Positions 23,613 through 35,283 are shown, counted from the stretch's first letter. The stretch is 64,000 nucleotides of DNA from Clostridium sp. C2-6-12 (GCF_009928485.1 NZ_JAABNP010000007.1:124001-188000), one strand, 5' to 3'. A program made the numbers and translations. Notes: a model not told the origin generated them from the letters alone.

Positions 23613-26036
23613 TTATTTCATTTCATCAACTGCAGTTTTACCAGCAATTCTTCCGAATGTAAATATATCAGTTAATGCATTACCGCCAAGACGGTTACCT
23701 GCATGGATACCTCCAGCAACTTCTCCAGCTGCATAAAGATTTTTAATTGGTTTATCATTTTCATCTAATACGTGGGTTTTAGTATCTATCTTAAGTCCAC
23801 CCATTGTATGATGAACTGCTGGCTTTCTAGGAGTAGCATAAAACGGTGCTTTCTCCACTTTTAAGCTGAATGTATCCTTGTGGAATTCAGGATCAAAGCC
23901 TGCATCAACATATGAATTATATTTATTAATAGTGTCTATAAGAACTGCAGGATCCATACCAATTTTTACTGCTAGTTCTTCTAGGGTATCTGCTCTAAAT
24001 AAAGTACCAGCTTCTACCTGACGGTCTAGCTTTTCTTGACTTGTATTAGCTGCAGTTTTCTTAATTTCATCATCAGCTATAAGGTAGAATAAACCACCTT
24101 GGTCAATAGCAGCTTTTGTTAATACATCTCTACCAGAGAATTCATTAATAAATCTTTTTCCTTCTTTATTTACCATTACAAAGTTTTCAGGAGGTACTTG
24201 AACTCCACTGAATAATTCACCAGTTTCTGGATCAGCTACAGGCATCATTTGAGTAAAGCCCATTCCTGTAAGTGCTGCTCCTACAGATTTACCAAGCAAT
24301 ATTCCATCACCAGTCATAGCGTATGAATTGGTAGTTCTTATATTATCATCAATTTCAGCCCAGTAAGTGTTATATTCTTTTAGCATCTTTGTGTTTGCAC
24401 CAAAACCACCACTTGCAAGCACCACTGCTTTTGCATGAACAGTTATTTTTTGTCCATTTACACCAGTTGCTATAACTCCCTTTATTTCACCATCTTCTAT
24501 GATAAATTCTTTTACAGGGCTATCAGTAATGATTTTTCCTGAGTTATCTTGCACATATTTTGATAGTGCAAGTATAAATGCTGAGCCATAGCTTTTAGTA
24601 GGCTTATGACCACGACGCCATAGTGCACCAACAGGAGCAAATACTATACTCTTATCATACTCAACACCTATTTCCTCTAGCCATTTAACACTTTCTAAGG
24701 CTCTATCTGTAAGTATCTTTACTAGGTCATATTGTCCGTATATAGAGTTTCCATTAAGGTCAGTTCTTTTACCACCAAAATATGTTTGCATTCTGTGAAG
24801 TAATGGAGAGTCAAATAGATGTCCCTTTTGTGTACCAAACTTTTCCTTATAAGCAGAAAACTCTTCTCTAAGTGCACGGAAATCATCTATATATTCTGAA
24901 TGAATTAAACTCTCATCTGTAGCTAGTAGTTCTTCAATAGTATGTCTTTCTCCTGGATTTTCATCAAACTGGCTTTGCCACTCCGGATCCGCAGCATTGA
25001 CAGGACCACCTGAACGTATTGTATTTCCACCTACTGCTGGGTATTTCTCAAGAACAATAGCACTTTTACCATTTTGTAGCGCTGTTGCAGCTGCACTTAA
25101 TCCTGCGCCGCCTCCGCCTACAACTACTACATCACAAGTATATTCTTCATCTACTTTGATTAGGCTGCTAGCAGGCTTTGGACGTCTCTTAAGTATGTCA
25201 GGATTAACTCCTGCAAGCTTAATTGCTTTAGCCACACCATCTAATACAGCATTACTAGTTTCAGAAGCACCAGAAAGAGCATCAACATTTAATGTTTGTC
25301 CTTCAATTATTTTATCTGGTATTCTTATAAAAGCAACATCTGCAAGTCCTTCTGTCTCGCCATCTGTAGTGATATCTATACTTTCTATTCTCTTTTCACT
25401 AAAGGATACTTTCATCGGAAGACTTCCGCTATGACCTATTGCACTTACTTCATATTCTCCTGGTGTAAAGCTAAACTCTTCTTCTTCGTTTAGCTGATTT
25501 GAAATCTTTGCAAAACGCATAAAGCGTAGGAAGCATATTTCTAGGAAGTCTATAGTTCTTTCATCTTTTAGATTACCTTCCTCATCAAATGCTTTATTTG
25601 CGCTTCCAAGTAAAAACTCATATCCTGGCATTACATTTGCATCAACACCTGGCGCATCTAAGATTTGACGAAGATGTAGCTGTGCACGAGAGGAACCTTG
25701 AACATCAAGAGAAGCTCCAAGGATCATCACTGGTTTACCAGCAAGTGGATGAAGATCAAAGCTTAGCCATTCAATTAAGCTTTTAAGACTCGATGGAATT
25801 GAGTGATTATACTCTGGAGTAGCTATAATAACACCATCACTTTCTGTAATCTTATCATTGAACATTTGTATTACTTCACTTGAAGACTGATTATCAGATT
25901 GATTAAACATAGGAACATCTTTAATCTCAAGTATTTCTATTTCTGCCTTTGACTCAAAGTATTTTTTCATAAACTGAAGTAGTTTACGATTATATGAACT
26001 CTTTGCATTAGTTCCAGTAATTGCTATAAATTTCAT
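23613..26036 (-). CDS. Fused FMN reductase / FMN-bind / fumarate-reductase-like flavoprotein
   Basis: The start is the ATG at 26036 behind AGGAGG; a TTG nine codons earlier overlaps the previous gene. The product is 807 residues with three parts. Residues 1-180 are an NADPH-dependent FMN reductase domain (flavodoxin-like, TPEYNHSIP). Residues 190-275 are an FMN-bind domain whose [10 protein letters not shown] (252-261) is the motif flavinylated by ApbE, probably on Ser258. Residues 300-807 are an FAD domain ([13 protein letters not shown], 305-317) with [10 protein letters not shown] near the end. No signal peptide is present, so it acts in the cytoplasm. It resembles cytoplasmic fumarate/acrylate/urocanate-type reductases able to take electrons directly from NAD(P)H. 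The acceptor is unknown. Confidence 0.92.
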   Translation of the reverse strand: MKFIAITGTNAKSSYNRKLLQFMKKYFESKAEIEILEIKDVPMFNQSDNQSSSEVIQMFNDKITESDGVIIATPEYNHSIPSSLKSLIEWLSFDLHPLAGKPVMILGASLDVQGSSRAQLHLRQILDAPGVDANVMPGYEFLLGSANKAFDEEGNLKDERTIDFLEICFLRFMRFAKISNQLNEEEEFSFTPGEYEVSAIGHSGSLPMKVSFSEKRIESIDITTDGETEGLADVAFIRIPDKIIEGQTLNVDALSGASETSNAVLDGVAKAIKLAGVNPDILKRRPKPASSLIKVDEEYTCDVVVVGGGGAGLSAAATALQNGKSAIVLEKYPAVGGNTIRSGGPVNAADPEWQSQFDENPGERHTIEELLATDESLIHSEYIDDFRALREEFSAYKEKFGTQKGHLFDSPLLHRMQTYFGGKRTDLNGNSIYGQYDLVKILTDRALESVKWLEEIGVEYDKSIVFAPVGALWRRGHKPTKSYGSAFILALSKYVQDNSGKIITDSPVKEFIIEDGEIKGVIATGVNGQKITVHAKAVVLASGGFGANTKMLKEYNTYWAEIDDNIRTTNSYAMTGDGILLGKSVGAALTGMGFTQMMPVADPETGELFSGVQVPPENFVMVNKEGKRFINEFSGRDVLTKAAIDQGGLFYLIADDEIKKTAANTSQEKLDRQVEAGTLFRADTLEELAVKIGMDPAVLIDTINKYNSYVDAGFDPEFHKDTFSLKVEKAPFYATPRKPAVHHTMGGLKIDTKTHVLDENDKPIKNLYAAGEVAGGIHAGNRLGGNALTDIFTFGRIAGKTAVDEMK

Positions 26037-26050
26037 TGTTATTAATCCTC

Positions 26051-26647
26051 CTATTCTTGCCAAGTGAATTTTTTATCTTTTTTTAAAACTTTTTCTGCTA
26101 AAAGTTTTAGTGTAATATCTGTAAATAAAAGAAACTCTCTAAAAATTTCCTCAAGCTCTGATAGCTTATCTGAATAGATAAGATTTCCTGCATTATCAAA
26201 CGCACCTTGTGATTTTCCTAAAAGGAATTCACTACTTGGCATGATTCTAGCAGCAAGCTCAGGCGAATCAAGTATTTGTCTAAGATGTGCCTGCGCACGA
26301 GAAGAACCAAGTATACCAAGAGAAGCCCCAACTATTAAAACAGGCTTGTCAGTAAGTGCCTGGCTAGTGTAACTAATCCATTCAAGAGCACTCTTCAAAA
26401 CTGCAGGTATAGCATGATCATACTCTGGAGTTGCTATTATTACTCCATCTGCTTTAAGAATTTTGTCAGATAATTCTGCTACCTTTTCAGGAATATCAGA
26501 ATCCTCTGGTTCATTAAAGGCAGGTAAATCCTTAATTTCATAAAGTTCTATCTCTGCTTCACTCGCAAAATGCTTTTGCATAAATTGAAGCAGCATACGA
26601 TTAGTTGACACGTCTGAGTTAGTGCCTACAATTGCTAAATATTTCAT
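26051..26647 (-). CDS. NADPH-dependent FMN reductase family protein
   Basis: A 198-residue flavodoxin-fold protein: [20 protein letters not shown] at the start, [18 protein letters not shown] around residue 75-92, and [16 protein letters not shown] further on. It is clearly paralogous to the first ~180 residues of the next protein, so the pair arose by tandem duplication with one copy fused to the reductase. It lies 14 bp upstream of that gene and divergent from a LysR regulator. It probably supplies reduced FMN or forms a partner subunit. Confidence 0.9.
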   Translation of the reverse strand: MKYLAIVGTNSDVSTNRMLLQFMQKHFASEAEIELYEIKDLPAFNEPEDSDIPEKVAELSDKILKADGVIIATPEYDHAIPAVLKSALEWISYTSQALTDKPVLIVGASLGILGSSRAQAHLRQILDSPELAARIMPSSEFLLGKSQGAFDNAGNLIYSDKLSELEEIFREFLLFTDITLKLLAEKVLKKDKKFTWQE

Positions 26648-26819
26648 AGTAATCCCCTTTCTGTATTTGAAAATTTCATAATTTTAGTAATTATATGATA
26701 TAATTTTAACATATTCGATATATTATATCTAATAGTTATTTATTGAAGTTTAATAACATATTTGTTATAATCGACACAAGAATAAATAAGGTTAAATATT
26801 TAACAAAAGGATGAATCAA

Positions 26820-27767
26820 ATGTCAAAATACAACTCTCAAGATATCTTGTATTATATTGATGCCATTTTAAAGTACAGTAATTATGGCAAGGCTGCTAAA
26901 TCACTTTATATTTCTCAACCTTACTTGACACAGGTTATTAAAAGGATAGAAAGTCAGTTAAACTGCGAGCTTATAAGTCGAAGCAAGCTACCATATCGAT
27001 TAACCGAGCAAGGAAAGATATATTATCAATATTTAACTTCAATAGAAAATAATTATGCGAGGCTCCTTAGAGAAATATCAGCTGTATCAGATATAGATAA
27101 CAAGGTTATAAAGATAGGAGTGCTTCCTAGCCTTGGAACCTATCTTTTACCTCTTTTTTTACCAAAGTTTTTGGATATGCATCCAAGCTGTAGAATAGAG
27201 CTTTCAGAGACTTTACCAGAAAAAAATGAGAAGCTCACTCAAAATGGTGAATTGGATTTTTGGATTGGACAAAATTCAAGAAATATTTCTCCAAACTTAA
27301 ACGCGATTAATTGGGGAAGGCACAGATACCTTGCTATAATTCCTCGCTGCTCTGATCTATATCAGAAGGACGTTTCCATTATTCCAGAAGGAACTATCGA
27401 CATAAATAAACTATTGTGTCAAAAGCTTGTATTGACTTCAAAGGGTTCTGCTATAAGAAAACAGATAGATCAATTATTAAGCCTTTATAAGGTGGAGCCA
27501 AAAATCATAATTGAAAGCAACGAAATCAATACTGTACATAAACTTGCAATGAATAATATAGGACTAACCTTTATACCAGAAAGCATCGATGTAAAGGAGT
27601 GTCCATCTGAATACAATATATATCAAATTCCAATTGATGAGCTGAATTTAGATTATTTTATAGCATATCATAATGAAAGAAAACTAACTAGTATTGATAA
27701 AGACCTTATAGATGCATTTTTAATTCATGGGCAAAATAATTTCAATATAGGAGAGCAAAATGAGTGA
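26820..27767 (+). CDS. LysR-family transcriptional regulator
   Basis: The start is the ATG at 26820, 8 bp after AAGGA; the ATG nine bases earlier sits on that site. The product is 315 residues. The N-terminal winged helix has GKAAKSLYISQPYLTQVIKRIE, and the effector-binding domain spans about residues 90-300. It is divergent from the flavoprotein operon with a 172-bp shared control region, and its stop overlaps the apbE start by 8 bp. It most likely activates the flavoprotein genes in response to their electron acceptor. Confidence 0.9.
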   Translation: MSKYNSQDILYYIDAILKYSNYGKAAKSLYISQPYLTQVIKRIESQLNCELISRSKLPYRLTEQGKIYYQYLTSIENNYARLLREISAVSDIDNKVIKIGVLPSLGTYLLPLFLPKFLDMHPSCRIELSETLPEKNEKLTQNGELDFWIGQNSRNISPNLNAINWGRHRYLAIIPRCSDLYQKDVSIIPEGTIDINKLLCQKLVLTSKGSAIRKQIDQLLSLYKVEPKIIIESNEINTVHKLAMNNIGLTFIPESIDVKECPSEYNIYQIPIDELNLDYFIAYHNERKLTSIDKDLIDAFLIHGQNNFNIGEQNE

Positions 27768-28698
27768 GTATAGAAAAATAATATATCTTATGGGAACAAA
27801 AATCTCTCTCTATATAAAGGGAGAAGCTGTTGAAAAGCTTGCAGAAAAGGCTGAGGCTATGCTGATTCATTATGAAGAAGTCTTTAGTGCCAATAGTGAT
27901 AGCTCACAGCTTGGGATGCTAAAAAAAACAGCTTCATTAGCTCCGCAAGAAGTGGATGAAGAGCTGTATGAACTCATAAAAATAGGAAAAAAACATAGTC
28001 TATGTGAAAATACATATTTAAATATTGCAATAGGGCCATTAATAAAATTATGGAGAATAGGTTTTAAGGAGGCTCGTGTACCAGAAAAAGAAGCTATAGC
28101 ACCGGTACTTGAACTTTTAAATCCTGAGAATATACAACTAGATGATGAAAAAAAGACTGTATACTTCTTGAAAAGAGGTATTGAGATAGACCTTGGCGCC
28201 ATAGCTAAGGGTTATTTTGCTGATAAAGTTATGGAATTCTTTAAGGAAAATGGTGCTGTTTCAGCTATGGTAGATCTGGGAGGTAATGTTCTGGTTTTTG
28301 GAGAATCACCATCTGAAGGCGGTGACTGGAATGTGGGAATACAAAATCCTTTTCTACCAAGAGGAAATGCGGTAGCACTCGTCAAAATAAAAGATCAATC
28401 CGTTGTAACCTCAGGAATATATGAGAGAGCTTTTGAAAAGGATGGTACTAAATACCACCATATATTTGACAGCAAAACAGGGTATCCAATAGAAAGTAAT
28501 ATAGCTTCTTTAACTATTATTGCTGATAAATCCCTAGACTGCGATATATATACTACAAAATTGTTTGGATTAGATGCTGCTTCAATTATTCATAGAGTTA
28601 ATAGAATTGAGGGTATGGGTGCTGTTGTCATAACTGTTGATGGAAGACTAGCCTATACAAATAATCTTATAGGAAGAATATCTCCATTAACAATGTAA
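27760..28698 (+). CDS. apbE: FAD:protein FMN transferase ApbE
   Basis: A 312-residue ApbE protein. Typical motifs are DLGAIAKGYFADKV and MVDLGGNVLVFGESP, and the Mg-binding C-terminal stretch is VTSGIYERAF...YHHIFDSKTGYPIESN. No signal peptide or lipobox, so unlike secreted ApbE it works in the cytoplasm. It covalently attaches FMN to Ser/Thr in FMN-bind domains. The obvious client is the neighbouring 807-residue flavoprotein carrying [10 protein letters not shown]. Its ATG overlaps the lysR stop, so regulator and maturation enzyme are co-translated. Confidence 0.95.
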   Translation: MSEYRKIIYLMGTKISLYIKGEAVEKLAEKAEAMLIHYEEVFSANSDSSQLGMLKKTASLAPQEVDEELYELIKIGKKHSLCENTYLNIAIGPLIKLWRIGFKEARVPEKEAIAPVLELLNPENIQLDDEKKTVYFLKRGIEIDLGAIAKGYFADKVMEFFKENGAVSAMVDLGGNVLVFGESPSEGGDWNVGIQNPFLPRGNAVALVKIKDQSVVTSGIYERAFEKDGTKYHHIFDSKTGYPIESNIASLTIIADKSLDCDIYTTKLFGLDAASIIHRVNRIEGMGAVVITVDGRLAYTNNLIGRISPLTM

Positions 28699-28729
28699 TA
28701 TTCCAAAGCTACACTTACCCTTTAAACAA

Positions 28730-28803
28730 CACGACAGCCTGTAAATAGCTATTTAAGCCACCTACAGGCTGTCGTGGATATATATGAAGGATGCGAAACA
28801 TAC
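28730..28803. repeat. Dispersed hairpin element, copy A
   Basis: A 14-bp perfect stem (28730-28743 with 28763-28776) encloses AAATAGCTATTTAAGCCAC, and is followed by GAAGGATGCGAAACATAC. The loop block is identical to copy B at 16.9 kb although the stem sequence differs, so the pairing is conserved by compensatory change. Located between convergent genes. Confidence 0.75.
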
Positions 28804-28894
28804 CTAACCAATATCCTCTCCTCTTACATCACTAATGGAATTTCCTAAAATATAATCTTTAAATTCACCCTTTCGAGTTCCCTAATAATAAAAG

Positions 28895-29749
28895 TTATAT
28901 AGCACATTTCTCTTCTTCAAGTATGATTTTTGTTTTCTCAGTATCAATTTTAGTTTTATCCATGATTAATTCATCAATTCCATCTACTCTAATTATCCCA
29001 CCAGCTGGATTCATGACGCTATCAATAGTACCATTAATATGTACATCCACTGTTGAATATTCAAATGCAAGGGTAGTGTTTAGTAGTTGACAATTTTTCA
29101 TTACAAGATTATCTATATAGCACAGTCCTTGTAAACTCTCAATAGTACAATTTACAAAAGTTAAATTTTTTGAGTTCCATCCTAGGTATTCTCCAGAAAT
29201 AAACGAATCATATACCGTTACATTTTCGCAATTCCAAAATGCATCTTTTGAAAGCATTTTTGCATTATGAATTTCAATATTTTTTCCTCCATCGAAAGAA
29301 TAATTTCCTACTAATTCAAATCCATCAATATTAATATCATTACTGTTCATACCAAAATAATCGCCCTTAGCTGTTACATTTTTCATAGAAATATCACTAC
29401 AATTCCACAAAGTTTCATCGGCATTTGGCATATTAACCTTCTCTAAAGTAATCCCCTTTGCACGCCTAAATGTTTTTGGTGCTTCAATGATAGTGTTTCT
29501 TATGGAAATATTATTAGTATACCAAATTCCTGAGCGAGCCATTTCAAAAAGTATGCTATCCTCTACTACAATGTTTTTACAGTACCATAATGGATATTTC
29601 CATTTAAACATTGTGTGATCTATATTTATATTTTGACTTTCCTTTAAAGGAGATTCTCCATCAGCAAATGTAGAATAAGAGATTTCTAGATCTTTGCTAT
29701 TAAATAAAGCTCTTTCACCTTTTAATAATTGTTGTTTGATTAGTTTCAT
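28895..29749 (-). CDS. DUF3737 family protein, predicted right-handed beta-helix
   Basis: A 284-residue protein made of many short repeats of the type (x)NxxIxDSxxSGxYxxWNxxN, for example LWNCSDISMKNV, FWNCENVTVYDS and GWNSKNLTFVNC. This is the pattern of DUF3737 beta-helix proteins. No signal peptide. It follows the PatB-like aminotransferase gene by 47 bp on the same strand and is presumably in the same MerR-controlled operon. The molecular function of DUF3737 is not established. Confidence 0.85.
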   Translation of the reverse strand: MKLIKQQLLKGERALFNSKDLEISYSTFADGESPLKESQNINIDHTMFKWKYPLWYCKNIVVEDSILFEMARSGIWYTNNISIRNTIIEAPKTFRRAKGITLEKVNMPNADETLWNCSDISMKNVTAKGDYFGMNSNDINIDGFELVGNYSFDGGKNIEIHNAKMLSKDAFWNCENVTVYDSFISGEYLGWNSKNLTFVNCTIESLQGLCYIDNLVMKNCQLLNTTLAFEYSTVDVHINGTIDSVMNPAGGIIRVDGIDELIMDKTKIDTEKTKIILEEEKCAI

Positions 29750-29796
29750 TAATTTTTCCTTCCTTCTTTATATTATCTACACTGTCAAACGAGGAA

Positions 29797-30957
29797 TTAA
29801 ATTTCCATTAAAACTTTCTCTAATCTTTCTAATCCCTCAACTAATACTTCTCTAGGACATGCTATATTTATTCTGATGAACCCTTCTCCAGCTTCACCAT
29901 AGTTTCTTCCATCATTTAATCTTAGATTTCCTTTATCAAGAATTTTTTCACAAAGCTCACTTGAACTTATTTCAAAACTTTTGCAATCAATCCAAATTAA
30001 ATATGTAGCCTCAGGTTTAATTACATTTAATTTTGGAATTCTTTCATTTATAAAGGAAATTAAATAATCCCTGTTTCCTTCTAGATAATCTACCAATTGA
30101 TCTAGCCATTCTTCGCCTTCATTGTAAGCGGCAATCAAAGCTTCTATTCCAAAAACATTAGGCTCAATTGTTTCATTGATATTTAATGATCGATTTACCT
30201 TTTTTCTATACTCTTCATTTGCTACAATTATATTTGAAGCTTTAAGACCTGCAATATTAAAAGTTTTACTAGGCGCAGTACATGTTATAGAGTTCATTAA
30301 AAAACTTTCACTTATTGATGCAAAAGGAATATGCTTATTTCCCTTATATACTAAATCTCTGTGAATTTCATCAATTAACACTAATACATTATGCTTTAAA
30401 CATATTTCACCTAATCTTTCAAGTTCATTTTTACTCCAAACTCTTCCAACAGGATTGTGAGGATTACATAAAATAAAAATTTTCACCTTTTCATCTGAGG
30501 CTTTTTTCTCGAAATCTTCAAAATCAATTTCATAATAACTTTCGTTGTACTTTAATTCATTTAACACTACCTCACATTTATTATTTTTTATAGATGTATT
30601 AAAGTAGTTATATACTGGTGATTGAATTAAAACTTTATCTCCAATTTCCGTAAAAGCTTGGACAACAGCTGAAAGTGATGGTATAACTCCTGTAGTAACC
30701 TCAATCCACTCTTTTTTTATTTTAAAACCATACCTTTTCTCCCACCATTTAGCTTCTGCTTCATAATACTCATTGGGAATTGACGCATACCCAAAAATTC
30801 CATGCTGTACTCTCTTTTCCAAAGCTTTAATTATTGGCTCAGCTGTTTTAAAATCCATATCAGCTATCCACATTGGAATAATATTTTCTTGCGTAGTGTC
30901 CCACTTAACACTATTTGTATTTCTTCTATTAATAACAGTATCAAAATCATACTTCAA
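29797..30957 (-). CDS. PatB/MalY-type PLP-dependent aminotransferase or cystathionine beta-lyase
   Basis: The start is a TTG at 30957, 8 bp after AGGAGG; the longer frame would begin upstream of that site. The product is 386 residues, the family's normal length. Features: MWIADMDF near the start, HNPVGRVW, LVLIDEIHRDLV, the PLP lysine in APSKTFNIAGLKAS, and the C-terminal carboxylate-binding FIRINIACPR. Members cleave cystathionine or other C-S bonds. A MerR-type promoter lies 120 bp upstream. DUF3737 follows in the same operon. Confidence 0.9.
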   Translation of the reverse strand: MKYDFDTVINRRNTNSVKWDTTQENIIPMWIADMDFKTAEPIIKALEKRVQHGIFGYASIPNEYYEAEAKWWEKRYGFKIKKEWIEVTTGVIPSLSAVVQAFTEIGDKVLIQSPVYNYFNTSIKNNKCEVVLNELKYNESYYEIDFEDFEKKASDEKVKIFILCNPHNPVGRVWSKNELERLGEICLKHNVLVLIDEIHRDLVYKGNKHIPFASISESFLMNSITCTAPSKTFNIAGLKASNIIVANEEYRKKVNRSLNINETIEPNVFGIEALIAAYNEGEEWLDQLVDYLEGNRDYLISFINERIPKLNVIKPEATYLIWIDCKSFEISSSELCEKILDKGNLRLNDGRNYGEAGEGFIRINIACPREVLVEGLERLEKVLMEI

Positions 30958-31076
30958 ATTATTTTCCTCCTTAATAAGCAATTCTATCTAAATTAATTTT
31001 TATAAATATAACTATTTCTTTTTCTATTAATTTCTTAAGATTAAATACTTTTAACTTAAGCTCATTTAATAACACA

Positions 31077-31107
31077 ACTATACACCTTGGAGTTAACTTC
31101 AAGTCAA
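31077..31107 (-). promoter_or_regulatory. MerR-family-type promoter of the PatB-DUF3737 operon
   Basis: On the minus strand -35 TTGACT and -10 TATAGT are separated by an over-long 19-bp spacer filled by the dyad at 31086-31103, which reads CTTGGAGTTAACTTCAAG on the plus strand. Long spacer plus central dyad is the hallmark of promoters twisted into activity by MerR-family activators. No MerR gene lies in the window. Confidence 0.85.
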
Positions 31108-31149
31108 TACTTTTTTTAATTTTTTTAATATCTTGATACTAAATGCAAA

Positions 31150-31184
31150 ATTAAAAAAGTGCCACAAAACTGTAGCACTTTTTA
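31150..31184 (-). terminator. Terminator of the third GH1 gene
   Basis: Arms AAAAAGTGC and GCACTTTTT around a 12-nt loop, just after the glucosidase stop. On the minus strand it ends in GCACTTTTTTAATTTT. The A-run side makes it potentially bidirectional. Confidence 0.85.
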
Positions 31185-31196
31185 TAATTTTTTAAT

Positions 31197-32732
<1,536 letters not shown>

Positions 32733-32774
32733 CACCTATCATAAAAATTATTCTCTATATTTTTTCTTTAATTC

Positions 32775-33680
32775 TTATATTTTATATTTTGTTAAATAAT
32801 TATATAATGCTCCAATTAAATTTGAATCATTATAAAACTTGCAAGTTACTACTTCTGGTTTTATAGGCATAAATGGTGGTTTAAGACTATTGTAGTGTTT
32901 TTCAACATTATCTCTAATACATTTAAGTAAAAGCTCTTGTTTACTAATACCTCCACCAATTGCTATCTTCTCTGGGTCATAAATGTATTGTAAATTAAAA
33001 AGCTGCAATACTAATCTATGGCAATAATCATCTAGTATATTAAGCACTTCTTCATCACCATTGTTTGCGTATTCAAAAACTTTTAATCCATTCACCTCTT
33101 CTATTCCTAAGTTCTTTGCTTTAGCAACAGGTAGGCATAATCCAGCTACTCCAGCCTGGCCTGCCCATATATGAGAATATTCACTTTCAAAAGCTGCGTT
33201 GTTAGTGAAAATAAAGCTGAATTCACCTGCAATAAAATTCTTACCTTTATGCAGTTTTTTATCTTTTATTATTCCTCCCCCGACTCCAGTACCTAATATA
33301 ACAACTATTCCATCATCACATTCCTTAAGACTACCAAGCCAAGCCTCTGCTAAGGCAGCGCATTTCCCGTCATTTTCTATTGTTATTGGCACTGGACAAC
33401 GTTTTTGAAGAATCGAAACAATATCTTTATCAGTATTATATTCTAAACTTCCACCAGTAAATAAATATCCTCGGTCACTATCTATACGCCCTGGCATACT
33501 CATAGCCATTCCTGTTATTCTATCCTTATAATTATCGAAAATTTCACCTATAACCTTTATAAAATTTTCTATACTATCCATAGGTGTCGGTGTTGAACTT
33601 TTTTCAATAATCTCTGCTCTTTCATTCATAATTGAATATTTTATAGCAGTTCCACCTACATCAAAAACTAAAAATTCCAT
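32775..33680 (-). CDS. ROK-family sugar kinase
   Basis: A 301-residue protein with the nucleotide-binding FDVGGTAIKYSI at the N-terminus, IENDGKCAALAEAW (catalytic-Asp region) and ILGTGVGGGII. The Cys-rich zinc motif of many ROK proteins is absent: after GEFSFIF there is no CxCGxxGC. Zinc-less ROK kinases include BglK-type beta-glucoside kinases. Given the GH1 gene 160 bp downstream and the divergent AraC gene, a beta-glucoside kinase or a glucokinase are both reasonable. Substrate is inference. Confidence 0.85.
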   Translation of the reverse strand: MEFLVFDVGGTAIKYSIMNERAEIIEKSSTPTPMDSIENFIKVIGEIFDNYKDRITGMAMSMPGRIDSDRGYLFTGGSLEYNTDKDIVSILQKRCPVPITIENDGKCAALAEAWLGSLKECDDGIVVILGTGVGGGIIKDKKLHKGKNFIAGEFSFIFTNNAAFESEYSHIWAGQAGVAGLCLPVAKAKNLGIEEVNGLKVFEYANNGDEEVLNILDDYCHRLVLQLFNLQYIYDPEKIAIGGGISKQELLLKCIRDNVEKHYNSLKPPFMPIKPEVVTCKFYNDSNLIGALYNYLTKYKI

Positions 33681-33939
33681 AAAAACACTCCTCGTTCTAC
33701 TATAAATCCTTTGATAACTTTTTCATTTTAATTTAACATATATTTCGATATGTTTTTTGTATATAATCCTTTTTTTTATGACAAATTTCATATAAAATAT
33801 AATAATTAATATTTATATGGAGCCTTAAAATTCTTAAGTAGTTATTCCATAATTACCTGGTCAAAGATTTACTAACTAGCATACTCTACTCCTACATATT
33901 ATTAACTGTAATATATAAAAAATGAAAAACGAGGTTTTT

Positions 33940-35187
33940 ATGTTATTTGAAAATGATACTAATTCTATAAACGATAAAATTAAATATATATGTAAACTTA
34001 TTTTTGAAGTCTTAAAAATTCCTACATACTTTTTAGATAACAACAATGAAATTATATATTCTTTATCTTACGAAAATGCTATTAATCCTATACTTCCAGA
34101 TAAAAAAGAATTTTTTATTGCTTTATTTAAAGACTGTAGTGCATATGATTTTCCTATAATAAAATCTACTAAATATGATGAAATTTATTTTGCTGTAAAT
34201 TTAATAAAAGATGATGTTTTTCTGGGAAGTTTTGTAATAGGGCCATCAACTTGTTCACCTATTACAGCTGAGACTATTAATAAAATAATATTAGAAAACA
34301 ACATTCCTCTTAACTTAAAAAAAGACTTAATAAATTACTATAACTCCATTCAATCAATAGATTATTCACGTTTAATAAGCGCTAGTTTGCTTCTTTATTA
34401 TTCAATTTACAATAAAGAATTAGATCCATCAATAGTAAAAGAAAAAAATACCTCCTTAGAAAATGTAATTTCTAAAATTGAAAATGATAGTAGAAACATT
34501 CTTTCTCAAAATCGTCAGAATTTCTTTTTCCATCACAGTCAAAAACGAGAGAAAAATATTGTGGATTCTATACGTCAAGGTAATAAACAAAAGTTACTAG
34601 AACAGCTTTCTTTGCCACCAGATGGAGAATTCGGAGTTCTTTCAGATAATCCACTAAGAAATAAAAAAAATTTATTAATTTGTTTAGTTACTATAGCTAC
34701 ACGTGCTGCTATTGATGGTGGTTTAGATTCTGAATTTGCTTATTCCTTAAGTGATTCCTATATACAAAATGTTGAACATTTATCTGAATTGAATTCATTG
34801 AATAATTTAGAAAACCAAATGTTTTGTGATTTTGCTGATAATGTATTAAAAGCTAAAAAAAATAAATACGCAAAACCTATAGTTAGCTGCCAAAATTATA
34901 TTTCAAATCATTTATATCAAGATATTTCCCTCTCTGAACTGGCTGAATTTGTAGGTTTAAATAGTAAATATCTTTCTTCTCTATTTCATAAAGAAGTTGG
35001 TTTAACTTTAACGCAGTATATTAATTCAAAAAAAATTGAAGAAGCAAAACATTTATTTCTATCAACAAATCACTCTATACTAGATATTTCTGAATGGCTT
35101 GGCTTTCATGATCAAAGTCATTTCACAAAAATTTTCAAGAAATTTACTGGAGTAACTCCTAAAAAATTTAAAGATGGTAATTTTTAA
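33940..35187 (+). CDS. AraC-family transcriptional regulator with N-terminal sensor region
   Basis: The start is the ATG at 33940 behind GAGG; the ATG 18 bases upstream has no ribosome site. The product is 415 residues. The N-terminal ~300 residues have no clear signature, but the region around IPTYFLDNNNEIIYSL looks like a GAF/PocR-type sensor. The last ~100 residues carry two helix-turn-helices (DISLSELAEFVGLNSKYLSSLFHKE and ILDISEWLGFHDQSHFTKIFKK). It is divergent from the ROK-GH1 genes and is the likely activator of that unit. A strong terminator follows. Confidence 0.88.
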   Translation: MLFENDTNSINDKIKYICKLIFEVLKIPTYFLDNNNEIIYSLSYENAINPILPDKKEFFIALFKDCSAYDFPIIKSTKYDEIYFAVNLIKDDVFLGSFVIGPSTCSPITAETINKIILENNIPLNLKKDLINYYNSIQSIDYSRLISASLLLYYSIYNKELDPSIVKEKNTSLENVISKIENDSRNILSQNRQNFFFHHSQKREKNIVDSIRQGNKQKLLEQLSLPPDGEFGVLSDNPLRNKKNLLICLVTIATRAAIDGGLDSEFAYSLSDSYIQNVEHLSELNSLNNLENQMFCDFADNVLKAKKNKYAKPIVSCQNYISNHLYQDISLSELAEFVGLNSKYLSSLFHKEVGLTLTQYINSKKIEEAKHLFLSTNHSILDISEWLGFHDQSHFTKIFKKFTGVTPKKFKDGNF

Positions 35188-35220
35188 TTACCACAATTTT
35201 TAATCTTAAAATTAAGAAAA

Positions 35221-35263
35221 AAATCTATAACAATATTTTAAGAATATTGTTATAGATTTTTTT
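35221..35263. terminator. Bidirectional terminator between araC-type gene and terC
   Basis: Perfect 17-bp arms (35221-35237 and 35243-35259) around TTAAG, followed by seven T residues on the plus strand and preceded by an A-run, so it serves the convergent genes on both sides. Confidence 0.9.
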
Positions 35264-35283
35264 ACTTATATTTACATAGTTGT

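Noticed and set aside
24997..25434. 145-codon plus-strand ORF inside the flavoprotein gene
   Set aside because: Antisense shadow overlapping the FAD-binding region; no independent evidence of coding.
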